NCBI RefSeq assembly: GCF_020907985.1
Contig: NZ_JAJJPA010000039.1
Coordinates: 1 to 64,000 of the forward strand
DNA length: 64,000 nt
Direction: 5' to 3'
Source of the DNA: Kitasatospora humi
Lineage (GTDB): Bacteria > Actinomycetota > Actinomycetes > Streptomycetales > Streptomycetaceae
Part shown: piece by piece, positions 42,705-50,575 of the stretch
How the letters are laid out: the number at the start of each line of letters is the position of its first letter
How positions within the stretch are numbered: the first letter of the stretch is position 1
Notes under the pieces: model-generated
What the model was told of the DNA's origin: nothing
Databases searched by the model: none
What the model saw: the letters and a program-made list of their open reading frames with translations, nothing else
Made by a program: the position numbers and the translations under genes

Positions 42705-43247
42705 TCAGCCCCCGGGCTCCCCGGGCCCTCCGGGCTGCTCCCGCTCCTCCGCCGCCAGCATCACCCGGCGCAGCAGGTCGGAGAGCTGCCGGCGCTCCTG
42801 CGGCGCCAGCGCTCCCAGCAGCCGGTGCTCCTCGCGGCCGACCCCGCCGATCGCCTCCCGCCAGGCCTGCCAGCCGGCCTCGGTGAGCTCGACGTCGACG
42901 CGGCGGCGGTCCCCGGTGGACTGGGTCCGGACGATCAGCCCCCGCCGCTCCAGGGTCTCCAACCGGCCGGTGACGGAGGCGGGGGCGATCGCCAGGTCGT
43001 CCGCGAGCTCGCCGGGACGGGCCGCGCCACGGCGCCCGGCCAGCGCGTGCAGCGTGTCGTACTCGTGCTGCTGCAGGTCGAAGTCGACCAGCCATTGCTC
43101 CTTGAACCGGCGCAGGTGCTTGGTGAGGAACTGCATCCGGGTGACGGCGCCCTCGACGTCACGATCCAGCTCGGGCAGCACCGGGAGCCAGCGGTCCACA
43201 TGGGCGTCGACCCGGTCGCGGGCCGGTTCGGAGCGGTTTTGACGCAT
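42705..43247 (-). CDS. MarR-family transcriptional regulator
   Basis: A 180-residue MarR protein. The winged helix is in FDLQQHEYDTLHALAGRRGA, ARPGELADDLAIAPASVTGR and LETLERRGLIVRTQSTGDRR with the wing DRRRVDVELTEAGWQAW. It lies convergent with the SDR gene with an apparent shared Gly/Pro-rich run-off, 56 bases apart. Its 5' flank has been replaced by an IS630 element, whose left end is 15 bases upstream of the ATG, so its native promoter and operator are gone or displaced. Confidence 0.92.
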   Translation of the reverse strand: MRQNRSEPARDRVDAHVDRWLPVLPELDRDVEGAVTRMQFLTKHLRRFKEQWLVDFDLQQHEYDTLHALAGRRGAARPGELADDLAIAPASVTGRLETLERRGLIVRTQSTGDRRRVDVELTEAGWQAWREAIGGVGREEHRLLGALAPQERRQLSDLLRRVMLAAEEREQPGGPGEPGG

Positions 43248-43261
43248 GGCCACCCAGTCTA

Positions 43262-43294
43262 AGTGGTCGGCTTCGTAAGTCCTTCGGGGGTTGA
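43262..43294 (+). repeat. Left terminal inverted repeat of the IS630 element
   Basis: Perfect reverse complement of the copy at 44902-44934. It begins AGTGGTCGGCTTCGTAAG and ends GGGGGTTGA; the transposase stop codon follows at its inner edge. Confidence 0.85.
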
Positions 43295-44488
43295 TCATGC
43301 TGCGAGCGCGACGGAGGATTCTTCCTGGTGATCGGTGGTGTGCCGGTCGAGTCTGGCCAGCAGATCGTCCAGGTCGGAGGTGGTGAACCTCCACTGGAAC
43401 GGCTGTGCCGTGGCGTTGTAGCGGTCTTCGAAGACTCGGAGCCGATCTCCGACCTGGGCAAGGTCGGTGAAGTCGTTGGGCGAGACGACCTTGCGCTGGA
43501 CGACGGAGAAGTAGATCTCCACCTGGTTCAACCATGAAGCGTGTACCGGGGTGTGGACCATCACCGCGTTCGGGAACGCCGCGGCAAGCCGGTCGGCGGC
43601 CTTCTTACCGCGGTGGGAGGAACCATTGTCGACGATCCAGAACACGCGCTTCGCGCTGGCATACGGCTCCTGGGTCATGACCTGGGCGACCAGATTCATG
43701 AACGGGTCGATGCCGGTGCGTGGTTCGGTGCGGCCGGACACCTTGGCGGCGTGGACGTCGTAGGCAGCCAGGTAGGCCAGGGCACCGCCGCGGCCGTACG
43801 TGTGGTTGACGCGCATCGCTCTCGCCTGGCCGGGGGCGAGGGTGGGATGGCAGCGGCAGCGGGCCTGGATGGAGGTCTTCTCGTCGGCGCTGATCACGTA
43901 CTCGTCGGGGCCGAGCGGCTGACCTTGCCAGGTGCGGGCGTACAGGTCCAGCACCCGTTCGGCCTTGGCGCGGAAGTCGGGATCGGTGATGAAGATCCAG
44001 GACCGGTGCTGCCAGGGCTTGATCACGTCGTCCTTGAGCCAGCGGCGCACGGTGGAGGCGGAGATCGAGCCGACGATCGCCCGAGCCACGGCCTCGCCGG
44101 CCAGTTCGGGGCATGACCAGCGTGCGAGTGGCACGCCGGTCTCGGCGGGTAGTTGACAGGCCAGGGCCTTGACTCGGGCTGCCTGCAGCGCGGTGAACAC
44201 CGGCGGCCGCCCTGACCGCTCGCGGTCGGTCAGACCGCCGAGACCGTGCTCGGCGAACCGGCCGCGCCAGCAGCGGACAGTGTCCAGGTGCAAGCCGGTC
44301 TCGCGGGCGATGCGCGCGTTGGAGCGTCCGCGTGCGGCATGCAGCACCACCTGCGCGCGCATTCGTAACCGGTGCTCGGTCTTGTGGCCGAAGGCCATCT
44401 GCTTCAGTCGCTCGCGCTCGGCGGCGCGCAGGGTTATCGGACAGGCGGCTGCAACGGGCAAGGCAGGCCAATCGGGAGAGTGGATCAC
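43295..44488 (-). CDS. IS630-family DDE transposase
   Basis: A transposase of about 397 residues with an N-terminal HTH (MRAQVVLHAARGRSNARIAR, then TGLHLDTVRCWRGRFAEHGL) and a second HTH (ISASTVRRWLKDD). The DDE catalytic triad is visible: PDEYVISADEKTSIQARCRC, RVFWIVDNGSSHRGKKAADR and the Glu in HASWLNQVEIYFSVVQRK. No stop or frameshift interrupts it, so it may still be active. The first codon is uncertain: GTG 44488 fits the family start, with upstream ATG codons as alternatives that overlap the divergent passenger gene. Confidence 0.9.
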   Translation of the reverse strand: MIHSPDWPALPVAAACPITLRAAERERLKQMAFGHKTEHRLRMRAQVVLHAARGRSNARIARETGLHLDTVRCWRGRFAEHGLGGLTDRERSGRPPVFTALQAARVKALACQLPAETGVPLARWSCPELAGEAVARAIVGSISASTVRRWLKDDVIKPWQHRSWIFITDPDFRAKAERVLDLYARTWQGQPLGPDEYVISADEKTSIQARCRCHPTLAPGQARAMRVNHTYGRGGALAYLAAYDVHAAKVSGRTEPRTGIDPFMNLVAQVMTQEPYASAKRVFWIVDNGSSHRGKKAADRLAAAFPNAVMVHTPVHASWLNQVEIYFSVVQRKVVSPNDFTDLAQVGDRLRVFEDRYNATAQPFQWRFTTSDLDDLLARLDRHTTDHQEESSVALAA

Positions 44489-44543
44489 GGCAGGCCGAAG
44501 CCTGCCGCATCCGAGGACCCGCCGATCGGGCAGGATGGGCGCC

Positions 44544-44870
44544 ATGCCCACGCCTTCGGAACACACCCGGCTCTCGCTGGAGGCGCGCCTCGGTGAGCAC
44601 GCCCGCACCGCCTGGCCGCAGCTGGAGCAGGTGCACGTCCGCCACCGAGGAGCCTTCGCCTACGTGGAGGCCGAACTGGCCGACGGCGAACGGGCCAAGC
44701 TGATGCGCCTGCGCTACACCGGCGCTGTCAGCAAGTGGGGCTTCGCCCTCTACTACGCCAGCAGCGATCGCTACGAGGACTCCCTACTGCTTACCGGCAG
44801 CACCGTCGGCACCGCCGCAGAAGCACTGGACTGTGCCTGCCGGCTCCACTTCGCCGCCTCCGACATCTGA
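44544..44870 (+). CDS. IS630 passenger protein of unknown function
   Basis: A 108-residue protein inside the IS, divergent from the transposase and ending 31 bases before the right repeat. It is charged and mixed alpha/beta: THLSLEARL-type start (THTRL region), VHVRHRGAFAYVEAELADGE, then LMRLRYTGAVSKWGFALYYA, and GSTVGTAAEALDCACRLHFA. Such a pattern is seen in small accessory proteins of streptomycete elements. There is no recognised domain. Function is unknown; regulation of transposition or of the host gene are possibilities. ATG 44544 has GGATGGG 7-12 bases upstream. Confidence 0.7.
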   Translation: MPTPSEHTRLSLEARLGEHARTAWPQLEQVHVRHRGAFAYVEAELADGERAKLMRLRYTGAVSKWGFALYYASSDRYEDSLLLTGSTVGTAAEALDCACRLHFAASDI

Positions 44871-44901
44871 CCAGGTGCCCGCCACATCACCGCCTCCGCC
44901 G

Positions 44902-44934
44902 TCAACCCCCGAAGGACTTACGAAGCCGACCACT
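44902..44934 (-). repeat. Right terminal inverted repeat of the IS630 element
   Basis: Perfect reverse complement of 43262-43294. Its outer end CCACT abuts the sequence AAGCGCTGCC that begins the host flank of the MFS promoter. Confidence 0.85.
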
Positions 44935-44957
44935 AAGCGCTGCCCGCCCCGCCAGTT

Positions 44958-44992
44958 TTTCGTTGACGAAAGTTTCGGTGCCGAAATACTCT
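44958..44992 (+). promoter_or_regulatory. Promoter with two tandem 14-bp palindromes upstream of the MFS gene
   Basis: TTTCGTTGACGAAA (44958-44971) and TTTCGGTGCCGAAA (44973-44986) are both perfect 6-2-6 palindromes, one base apart. The first contains TTGACG (44963-44968), a -35 box; TACTCT (44987-44992) is the -10 box with an 18-base spacer. The start GTG at 45000 is 7 bases downstream, the expected transcription start. The dyads would let a dimeric repressor block RNA polymerase. The nearest regulator gene, marR, is on the other side of the IS630 element. Confidence 0.65.
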
Positions 44993-44999
44993 CCTTGCC

Positions 45000-46379
45000 G
45001 TGACCCCGCTGCGCATCCGCTCCTTCCGGCTGGTCTTCATCGGCCGCACCCTGTCCACCGTCGGCGACGCCGTCGTGCCCGCCGCCCTGGCCATCGCCGT
45101 GACCCGGGCCACCGGTTCGGCCGGCGCCCTCGCCACCGTGCTGGCCTGCGCGATGATCCCCAAGGTGGCGCTGCTGCCACTCGGCGGCGTGATCGCCGAC
45201 CGCTTCGACGCCCGCCGGGTCGCCCGGCTCACCGATCTGGTGCAGTGCCTCTGCCAGTTGGCCATCGGGGTCGAACTGCTGCACGGAAGACCGCAGTTGG
45301 CCGCGATCGCGGTGGCCTCGGCGGTCGACGGCGCGGCGGCCGCCTTCGCCGTGCCGACCCGTTCGCCGCTGGTGACCGGTACCGTCGACGGGCCGTCGCG
45401 CCAGCGGGCCAACGCGCTGCTGGCCTCCGCCGCCAGCCTGGCCCGGCTCGTCGGACCGGCGCTGGCCGGCGCCCTGATCTACACCCTCGGCGCCGGCTCG
45501 GCCTTCCTGCTGGACGCCGCCTCGTTCCTGCTCAGCGCCTCGATGCTGAGCCTGGTCACGGTCCGCCGCACCCCGATCCCGCACCGCTCGCTGTGGGCCG
45601 ACCTCGCGGAGGGCTGGTCCGAGGTGCGGTCGCGCAGCTGGTACTGGAGCAGCCTGGTGGCGCACTCGACCTGGAACGGCGCGGCCGCCGTGCTCGCCAC
45701 CGTCGGCCCGCTGATCGCCACCCGCCGCCTCGGCGGTGACGGCTCCTGGGTCGCCATCCTGGAAGCCGGCGCGCTCGGACTGACCGCGGGCTCGCTGCTC
45801 GCCGGCCGGGCCCGGCCGCGCCGCCCGGTGCTGGTCGGCAACCTGGCCCTGGCGTCCTACGCCGTGCCGCTGCTGCTGCTCGCGGCGGCCGCCCCCGTGC
45901 CGGTGGTGGTGGCCGGGTACGCCCTGGCCCTGGCGGCCCTGGGCTTCCTCAACCCGGTCTGGGAGACGGTGGTGCAGCAGCGCATCCCGGAACAGGTGCT
46001 GGCCCGGGTGGTCTCCTACGACTGGCTGCTCTCCTTGGCCGCGATGCCGGTCGGCTACGCGCTCACCCCGGTGGCCGCCGACGCCTGGGGGCCGGCCGTG
46101 CCCCTGGTGATCGCGGCCGCGCTGGTGGCGGGCAGCTGCCTGGCCACGGTGGCGGTGCCCGGGGTGCGGCGGGTGGGCTTCGAGCCGGCCGCACCCGAGC
46201 GCGTCGAACGGGCGGCGCGGGCCGAGTCCGCCGAGCAGCCGGAGCGGGGGGCGCAGGCGCAGCACGCCGAGCGGCCGGAGCAGGCGGCGCAGGCGGAGCA
46301 CGCCGAGCGGCCGGAGCGGGTGGAGTCGGCCGGTCAGCGGGTGGAGTCGGCCGGTCAGTCGCGGCGGGCCAGCAGATAG
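45000..46379 (+). CDS. MFS transporter
   Basis: A 459-residue 12-helix MFS transporter of the exporter type (DUF894/MFS_3-like). The start RIRSFRLVFIGRTLSTVGDA and the loop LPLGGVIADRFDARRVARLT are characteristic. The last 65 residues are a charged, repetitive cytoplasmic tail (PERGAQAQHAERPEQAAQAE, HAERPERVESAGQ repeats). No ribosome site precedes the GTG; with the -10 element seven bases upstream, the transcript is predicted to be leaderless. Two palindromes overlap the promoter, suggesting substrate-responsive repression. Its end overlaps the next, convergent gene by 25 bases. Confidence 0.88.
   Translation: MTPLRIRSFRLVFIGRTLSTVGDAVVPAALAIAVTRATGSAGALATVLACAMIPKVALLPLGGVIADRFDARRVARLTDLVQCLCQLAIGVELLHGRPQLAAIAVASAVDGAAAAFAVPTRSPLVTGTVDGPSRQRANALLASAASLARLVGPALAGALIYTLGAGSAFLLDAASFLLSASMLSLVTVRRTPIPHRSLWADLAEGWSEVRSRSWYWSSLVAHSTWNGAAAVLATVGPLIATRRLGGDGSWVAILEAGALGLTAGSLLAGRARPRRPVLVGNLALASYAVPLLLLAAAAPVPVVVAGYALALAALGFLNPVWETVVQQRIPEQVLARVVSYDWLLSLAAMPVGYALTPVAADAWGPAVPLVIAAALVAGSCLATVAVPGVRRVGFEPAAPERVERAARAESAEQPERGAQAQHAERPEQAAQAEHAERPERVESAGQRVESAGQSRRASR
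46187..46370 (+). repeat. Tandem-repeat region in the 3' end of the MFS gene
   Basis: Nested imperfect repeats encode QHAERPEQAAQAEHAERPE and ERVESAGQRVESAGQ. Units of 15-30 bases recur at least twice. Slippage here changes the length of the cytoplasmic tail without affecting the transport core. Confidence 0.6.
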
Positions 46380-47029
46380 GCCCGCCGGGTCTCCGCCTCC
46401 GTCGGATAGGGATCGCGCTCCACCCGCGCCTCCACCCGGAATCCGGCCCGGTGCAGCTCGTCGGCGACCGGGGCCGCCTCGAAGAAGGTGAAGTCCACGT
46501 CCACCCGGTGCCCCCACCAGTCGGTCAGCCGCCGGGTCTCGTTGCCCACGTGGAACGCCAGCAGCGCGCGCCCGCCGGGACGCAGCACCCGGTGCAACTC
46601 GCCGAAGGTGGTGGGCAGTTCGGCGGCGGTCAGGTGGATCACCGAGTAGAACATCACCGCCGCGCCGAACTCGCCGTCGGCGGCGGGCAGCCGGCACAGG
46701 TCGCCGACCCGGAACTCGGCCTGCGGATGGGTGCCGCGGGCCAGCGCGACCATCCCCGGGGAGAGGTCCACCCCGACGGCCCTGGCGCCGCGATCGGCCA
46801 GCCAGCCGGTGACGTGGCCGGGGCCGCAGCCCAGGTCGGCGAGCGGCGCGTCGGGACCGGCCTGCTCCAGCAGGGCCGCCAGCAGCGCCCGGTCCAGCGG
46901 CTTGTCGGCCAGTTCGCCGCCGATCCGCCGCTGGTACTCCTCGGCGACGGTGTCATAGCTGCGCCGCACTCGCCCGCGCGGGCCCGCGTCCGCCAGGTGC
47001 GCGTCCGCCAGATGACCGTGATCCGACAT
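46355..47029 (-). CDS. Class I SAM-dependent methyltransferase
   Basis: A 224-residue methyltransferase of the UbiE-like type. Motif I is PLADLGCGPGHVTGWLADRG, followed by AVGVDLSPGMVALARGTHPQ, then AAVMFYSVIHLTAAELPTTF and HRVLRPGGRALLAFHVGNE. The C-terminus YPTEAETRRAYLLARRD ends inside the convergent MFS gene with 25 bases of overlap. Substrate unknown; the upstream leader HLADAHLADAGPRGRVRRSY contains a short duplicated HLADA unit. Confidence 0.88.
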   Translation of the reverse strand: MSDHGHLADAHLADAGPRGRVRRSYDTVAEEYQRRIGGELADKPLDRALLAALLEQAGPDAPLADLGCGPGHVTGWLADRGARAVGVDLSPGMVALARGTHPQAEFRVGDLCRLPAADGEFGAAVMFYSVIHLTAAELPTTFGELHRVLRPGGRALLAFHVGNETRRLTDWWGHRVDVDFTFFEAAPVADELHRAGFRVEARVERDPYPTEAETRRAYLLARRD

Positions 47030-47143
47030 GGCGCCAGCATGGCACGGGCCGGTGTCGAACGACAGTGCCGTCCCGAAGCGGGCCGGGGCAGCACGAAGTC
47101 CGGCCGCGGGCGCCGGGGCGCCACAGCCGGACCGGCCCGGTGG

Positions 47144-47335
47144 CTACTCCTTGGCGGAGTCGCCCTCCTCGACGAAGTCGATCTTCTTGAACCGCGAGTT
47201 CATCGACTTCAGCAGGAACCAGGTGGCCACACCCAGCACCGCGAAGACGACGAAGCCCAACAGCCCCGGAGTCACCTTGTTGTCGTCCACGGCCAGGGTC
47301 ACGACGGCGTGGCTGAGGTTCACTGCGTTGCTCAT
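47144..47335 (-). CDS. Small single-pass membrane protein
   Basis: A 63-residue protein: MSNAVNLSHAVVTLAVDDNK, a membrane helix VTPGLLGFVVFAVLGVATWF, and a basic/acidic tail (NSRFKKIDFVEEGDSAKE). It is a conserved-looking small membrane protein that in streptomycetes commonly accompanies mca. It follows mca on the same strand with an 87-base gap. Function unknown. Confidence 0.75.
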   Translation of the reverse strand: MSNAVNLSHAVVTLAVDDNKVTPGLLGFVVFAVLGVATWFLLKSMNSRFKKIDFVEEGDSAKE

Positions 47336-47422
47336 TCCTCCATGGTGACCCGGCTGTCTTACGACCGGGTCACCGGGGTGGGGCGTGTCGCCCCCACCCG
47401 GGACTCCGACTGCCCGACCCGG

Positions 47423-48316
47423 CTACTTGACGTCGCCGGCCAGGCTGGCCACGCGCAGGCCGGCGAACAGGTCGCTCTCCGGCAGGTCGGTGTCGACCAG
47501 CGAGCGGGCCAGCTCGTAGTCCTCGGTCGGCCAGACCTCCCGCTGCACGTCCAGCGGCACCCGGAACCACGGGCCGTCCGGGTCGATCTGGGTGGCGTGG
47601 GCGATCAGCGCGGCGTCCCTGGTCTCGAACCAGTCGGCGCACTGCACCCGGGTGGTGATCTCGCGCTCCTTGCGGCCGCTCTTCTCCCAGCCCTCGATCC
47701 AGTCGCCGTAGGGCGAGTCGAGGCCGTGCTCGGTGAGGTAGGCGTGCAGCGCGCGGATCCGGCCCATCGGGAAGCCGTGGTTGTAGTAGAGCTTCAACGG
47801 CTGCCAGGGGTCGCCGGCCTCCGGGTAGGCGTCCGGGTCACCCGCCGCGTCGAAGGCCCGCATGGTGATCTTGTGGGTCATGATGTGGTCCGGGTGCGGG
47901 TAGCCGCCGTTCTCGTCATAGGTGGTGATCACCTGCGGCTTGAACTCGCGGATCAGGCGCACCAGCGGCTCGGCCGCCGCCTCCACGTCCTGCAGGGCGA
48001 AGCAGCCCTCCGGCAGCGGCGGCAGCGGGTCGCCCTCGGGCAGCCCGGAGTCCACGAATCCCAGCCAGGCCTGCTCCACGCCGAGGATCTCGCGGGCCCG
48101 GTCCATCTCCTTGCGGCGGACCTCGTGGATGTTCTCCTCGATCTCCGGCTTGCCCTGGAGCTTCGGATTGAGCACGGAGCCGCGCTCCCCCCCGGTGCAG
48201 GTCGCCACCAGCACCTCAACGCCCTGGGCGACGTACATGGCCATGGTGGCCGCGCCCTTGCTGGACTCGTCGTCCGGGTGCGCGTGCACCGCCATCAGCC
48301 GCAACTGCTCAGTCAA
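47423..48316 (-). CDS. mca: Mycothiol conjugate amidase Mca
   Basis: A 297-residue zinc amidase of the LmbE/MshB family. Zinc ligands are in LMAVHAHPDDESSKGAAT and YDENGGYPHPDHIMTHK; the family core TCTGGERGSVLNPKLQG and EVRRKEMDRAREILGV confirm Mca. It hydrolyses the amide of mycothiol S-conjugates to release mercapturic acids in thiol detoxification. The start is TTG at 48316 with GGAAGGA upstream, which gives the family N-terminus (TEQLRLMAV); an ATG 12 codons earlier is less consistent. Mca is diagnostic of mycothiol-producing actinobacteria. Confidence 0.95.
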   Translation of the reverse strand: MTEQLRLMAVHAHPDDESSKGAATMAMYVAQGVEVLVATCTGGERGSVLNPKLQGKPEIEENIHEVRRKEMDRAREILGVEQAWLGFVDSGLPEGDPLPPLPEGCFALQDVEAAAEPLVRLIREFKPQVITTYDENGGYPHPDHIMTHKITMRAFDAAGDPDAYPEAGDPWQPLKLYYNHGFPMGRIRALHAYLTEHGLDSPYGDWIEGWEKSGRKEREITTRVQCADWFETRDAALIAHATQIDPDGPWFRVPLDVQREVWPTEDYELARSLVDTDLPESDLFAGLRVASLAGDVK

Positions 48317-48442
48317 CGCCTGGTTCCTTCCGGGAATGTCCGGCATCGGCAAACTTGGGGGACGCGGCTACCTGGTCCACAGCCCCGTCCCCCTATAGTG
48401 ACGGACTGGAAGACTCCCGCATTCCCCGAGGAACGATCAGCC

Positions 48443-48862
48443 ATGACCGCGACCAGCGCATCCCAGCCGGGCGAGCTGCCCGAGGGCCGCTACGGCGGTC
48501 GGAGCGACCAGGAGGCGGACCGCCGCCTGAAGGCGGTCGGGGCGGTCCTCGGCGTCCTGGTGCTGGCCCTGATCGCCTGGCTGGGCGGCTCCTACCTGAT
48601 GCGCGAGAGCAAGCTGAACGGCGCCGTGGCGGAGTTCCAGGTGGTCTCCGACAGCGCGGTGCAGGCCCAGCTCTCGGTCAGCAAGGACTCGGGCACCGGC
48701 GGCACCTGCACCATCCGCTCGGAGGCCAGTGACCACTCGGTGGTCGGCCAGCTCGACGTGCCGGTCCCGACGGCCGGCACCAGCTTCGTCAAGGTGGTCA
48801 CCATCCGCACCACTGCCCGCGGGACCACCGCCGAGCTGCTGGGCTGCACCCCCTCGAAGTAG
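48443..48862 (+). CDS. DUF4307 membrane-anchored protein
   Basis: A 139-residue protein. After an N-terminal cytoplasmic part (PEGRYGGRSDQEADRRLKAV) there is one membrane helix, AVLGVLVLALIAWLGGSYLM, and an extracytoplasmic beta domain (FQVVSDSAVQAQLSVSKDSG, then VTIRTTARGTTAELLGC). It matches DUF4307, always found beside mca in actinobacteria. GAGGAA 8 bases before the ATG. It is divergent from mca; function unknown. Confidence 0.9.
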   Translation: MTATSASQPGELPEGRYGGRSDQEADRRLKAVGAVLGVLVLALIAWLGGSYLMRESKLNGAVAEFQVVSDSAVQAQLSVSKDSGTGGTCTIRSEASDHSVVGQLDVPVPTAGTSFVKVVTIRTTARGTTAELLGCTPSK

Positions 48863-49098
48863 TCGCGAAGTGGTCCGCGCGTGGCATGACCACCCCTTCC
48901 AGCGGGCAGATCATGCTGAACGGAGCGCTGACGCGCCGACAACGCCACTCCCGTCCGCAGCCGGAGATTGTTAGGCTCGTGGTTTCGCCCCTTCCGGGCC
49001 CGAGGCCTCGGAAGCGGGCGTTCGTTTGTAGGACCCGTCGCAGTAACCCCAGAAGCAGTACCCCAAGCACCATCGCCCAGTACCGACGAGGAGCACCC

Positions 49099-49596
49099 GT
49101 GACCCAGACCAGCGAGAACGTGACCTGGCTCACCCAAGCCGGCTACGACAAGCTCAAGGACGAGCTGGATTACCTCACCGGTCCCGCACGCTCCGAGATC
49201 GCCCAGAAGATCGAGCAGGCCCGTGAGGAGGGCGACCTCAAGGAGAACGCGGGCTACCACGCCGCCCGCGAGGAGCAGGGCAAGATGGAGCTGCGGATCC
49301 GCCAGCTCACCCAGCTCCTGGAGCGCGCCAAGGTCGGCGAGGCGCCGGCCGACTCCGGTGTGGTCGCCCCCGGCATGTTCGTGACCGTCGCCTTCGACGG
49401 CGACATGGACGACACCATGTCCTTCCTGCTCGGCTCCCGTGAGGAGGCCGCCGACAGCGTGGACGTCTACTCCCCGCAGTCGCCGCTCGGCCAGGCGATC
49501 AACGGCAAGAAGGTCGACGAGAGCGCCAGCTACGAGCTGCCCAACGGCAAGAAGGCGACCGTGAAGATCGTCTCCGCCAAGCCGTACACCGGCTGA
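49099..49596 (+). CDS. greA: Transcript cleavage factor GreA
   Basis: A 165-residue GreA. The N-terminal coiled coil has VTWLTQAGYDKLKDELDYLT and the tip QAREEGDLKENAGYHAAREE, carrying the acidic residues that enter the polymerase secondary channel. The C-terminal FKBP-like domain ends SPLGQAINGKKVDESASYEL. It rescues stalled RNA polymerase by stimulating cleavage of backtracked RNA. GTG with GAGGAG 7 bases upstream. A 237-base leader precedes it and contains a possible promoter near 48960-48980 (GGAGATTGTTAGGCT). Confidence 0.96.
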   Translation: MTQTSENVTWLTQAGYDKLKDELDYLTGPARSEIAQKIEQAREEGDLKENAGYHAAREEQGKMELRIRQLTQLLERAKVGEAPADSGVVAPGMFVTVAFDGDMDDTMSFLLGSREEAADSVDVYSPQSPLGQAINGKKVDESASYELPNGKKATVKIVSAKPYTG

Positions 49597-49613
49597 CGAC
49601 GGGCCGGCCGACC

Positions 49614-49645
49614 AGGGGCCCCGCGGCGCGCGCCGCGGGGCCCCT
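49614..49645 (+). terminator. Strong hairpin terminator of greA
   Basis: A perfect 15-bp stem with arms AGGGGCCCCGCGGCG and CGCCGCGGGGCCCCT and a 2-base centre, 17 bases after the greA stop. It also faces the end of the convergent ABC permease gene. Confidence 0.8.
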
Positions 49646-49714
49646 CGCGTCGGCGGGGCCCTGCCGTCCGCGGCGCCCTGGTGTCCGCGGCGCCCCGGCG
49701 TCCGCGGCCGCCCT

Positions 49715-50575
49715 TTACGCGCGGCCGGACGCCGAGCGGTACTTGCGCACCGAGAGCCAGGAGAAGAGGGCCATCACGACCAGCGACGAGACGATCGACA
49801 CGCCGATCGCGTGCTGCATCGGCCAGGCCTTGGCCACCGGCCCGACCTGGTTGCCGAACAGGTTGCGGCAGGCCTGCACGGTGGCGCTGAACGGGTTCCA
49901 GTAGGCGATCGGCTGCAGCCAGCCCGGCATGCTGCTGACCGGGACGAACGCGTTGGAGATGAAGGTCAGCGGGAAGAGCCAGATCAGTCCGGCCGAGGTG
50001 GCCGCCTCCGGACTGCGCACCGACAGCCCGATCAGCGCCCCGATCCAGGAGAACGCGTAGCCCAGCAGCAGGAGCAGCGCGAAGCCGCACAGCGCGAGCG
50101 GCACGCCGTGGTGGATCCGCCAGCCGACCGCCACCGCCACCAGGGCCAGCACCAGCAGGGTGAACGAGGTCTGGCACAGGTCGGCCAGGGTGCGCCCGAC
50201 CAGCACCGCCGAGCGGGTCATCGGCAGCGAACGGAACCGGTCCACCAGGCCCTTGGTCATGTCCTCCGCGATGCCGGCCGAGGCGCCGGCCACCGCGAAG
50301 GTGACGGTCTGCGCGAAGATCCCGGCCATCAGGTACTGGGTGTAGACCTCGGAGCTGGCTCCGGCGTGCGGGATCTGGATGGCGCCGCCCATCACGTAGG
50401 TGAAGAGCAGCACGAACATCACCGGCTGGAGCAGCCCGAACACCACGATCTCGGGAATCCTGGTCATCCGGCGCAGATTGCGCCGGGCGATCACCCGGGA
50501 GTCGTGGGCCATCGCGGCGAGTCCCCGGCGCTGGCGCGGCACGGCGGCGCCGATCGCGTGCCCGGTCGCGGTCAT
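49715..50575 (-). CDS. ABC-2 permease, DrrB-like
   Basis: A 286-residue permease of six helices with the family signature GIAEDMTKGLVDRFRSLPM and EAATSAGLIWLFPLTFISNA, plus FVPVSSMPGWLQPIAYWNPF, all typical of DrrB-type daunorubicin-exporter permeases. Its ATG overlaps the ATPase stop by four bases, so both are produced together. It exports an unknown drug or lipid-like substrate. Confidence 0.92.
   Translation of the reverse strand: MTATGHAIGAAVPRQRRGLAAMAHDSRVIARRNLRRMTRIPEIVVFGLLQPVMFVLLFTYVMGGAIQIPHAGASSEVYTQYLMAGIFAQTVTFAVAGASAGIAEDMTKGLVDRFRSLPMTRSAVLVGRTLADLCQTSFTLLVLALVAVAVGWRIHHGVPLALCGFALLLLLGYAFSWIGALIGLSVRSPEAATSAGLIWLFPLTFISNAFVPVSSMPGWLQPIAYWNPFSATVQACRNLFGNQVGPVAKAWPMQHAIGVSIVSSLVVMALFSWLSVRKYRSASGRA

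Larger units (their letters stand above)
43262..44934. mobile_element. IS630-type insertion sequence with passenger gene
   Basis: A 1673-base element bounded by perfect 33-base terminal inverted repeats (43262-43294 and 44902-44934; outer end AGTGGTCGGCTTCGTAAG). It contains an intact IS630-type transposase on the minus strand and a divergent 108-residue gene on the plus strand. TA flanks the left end (43260-43261); at the right, TA lies at 44934-44935 and overlaps the last base of the repeat, so the exact border may be shifted by one or two bases. CTAAG is present on both sides. It separates marR from a leaderless MFS gene. Confidence 0.85.

Noticed and set aside
42213..43262. Plus-strand frame of 349 codons overlapping SDR and marR
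   Set aside because: Antisense of marR and shifted frame of the SDR gene; no independent start signal.
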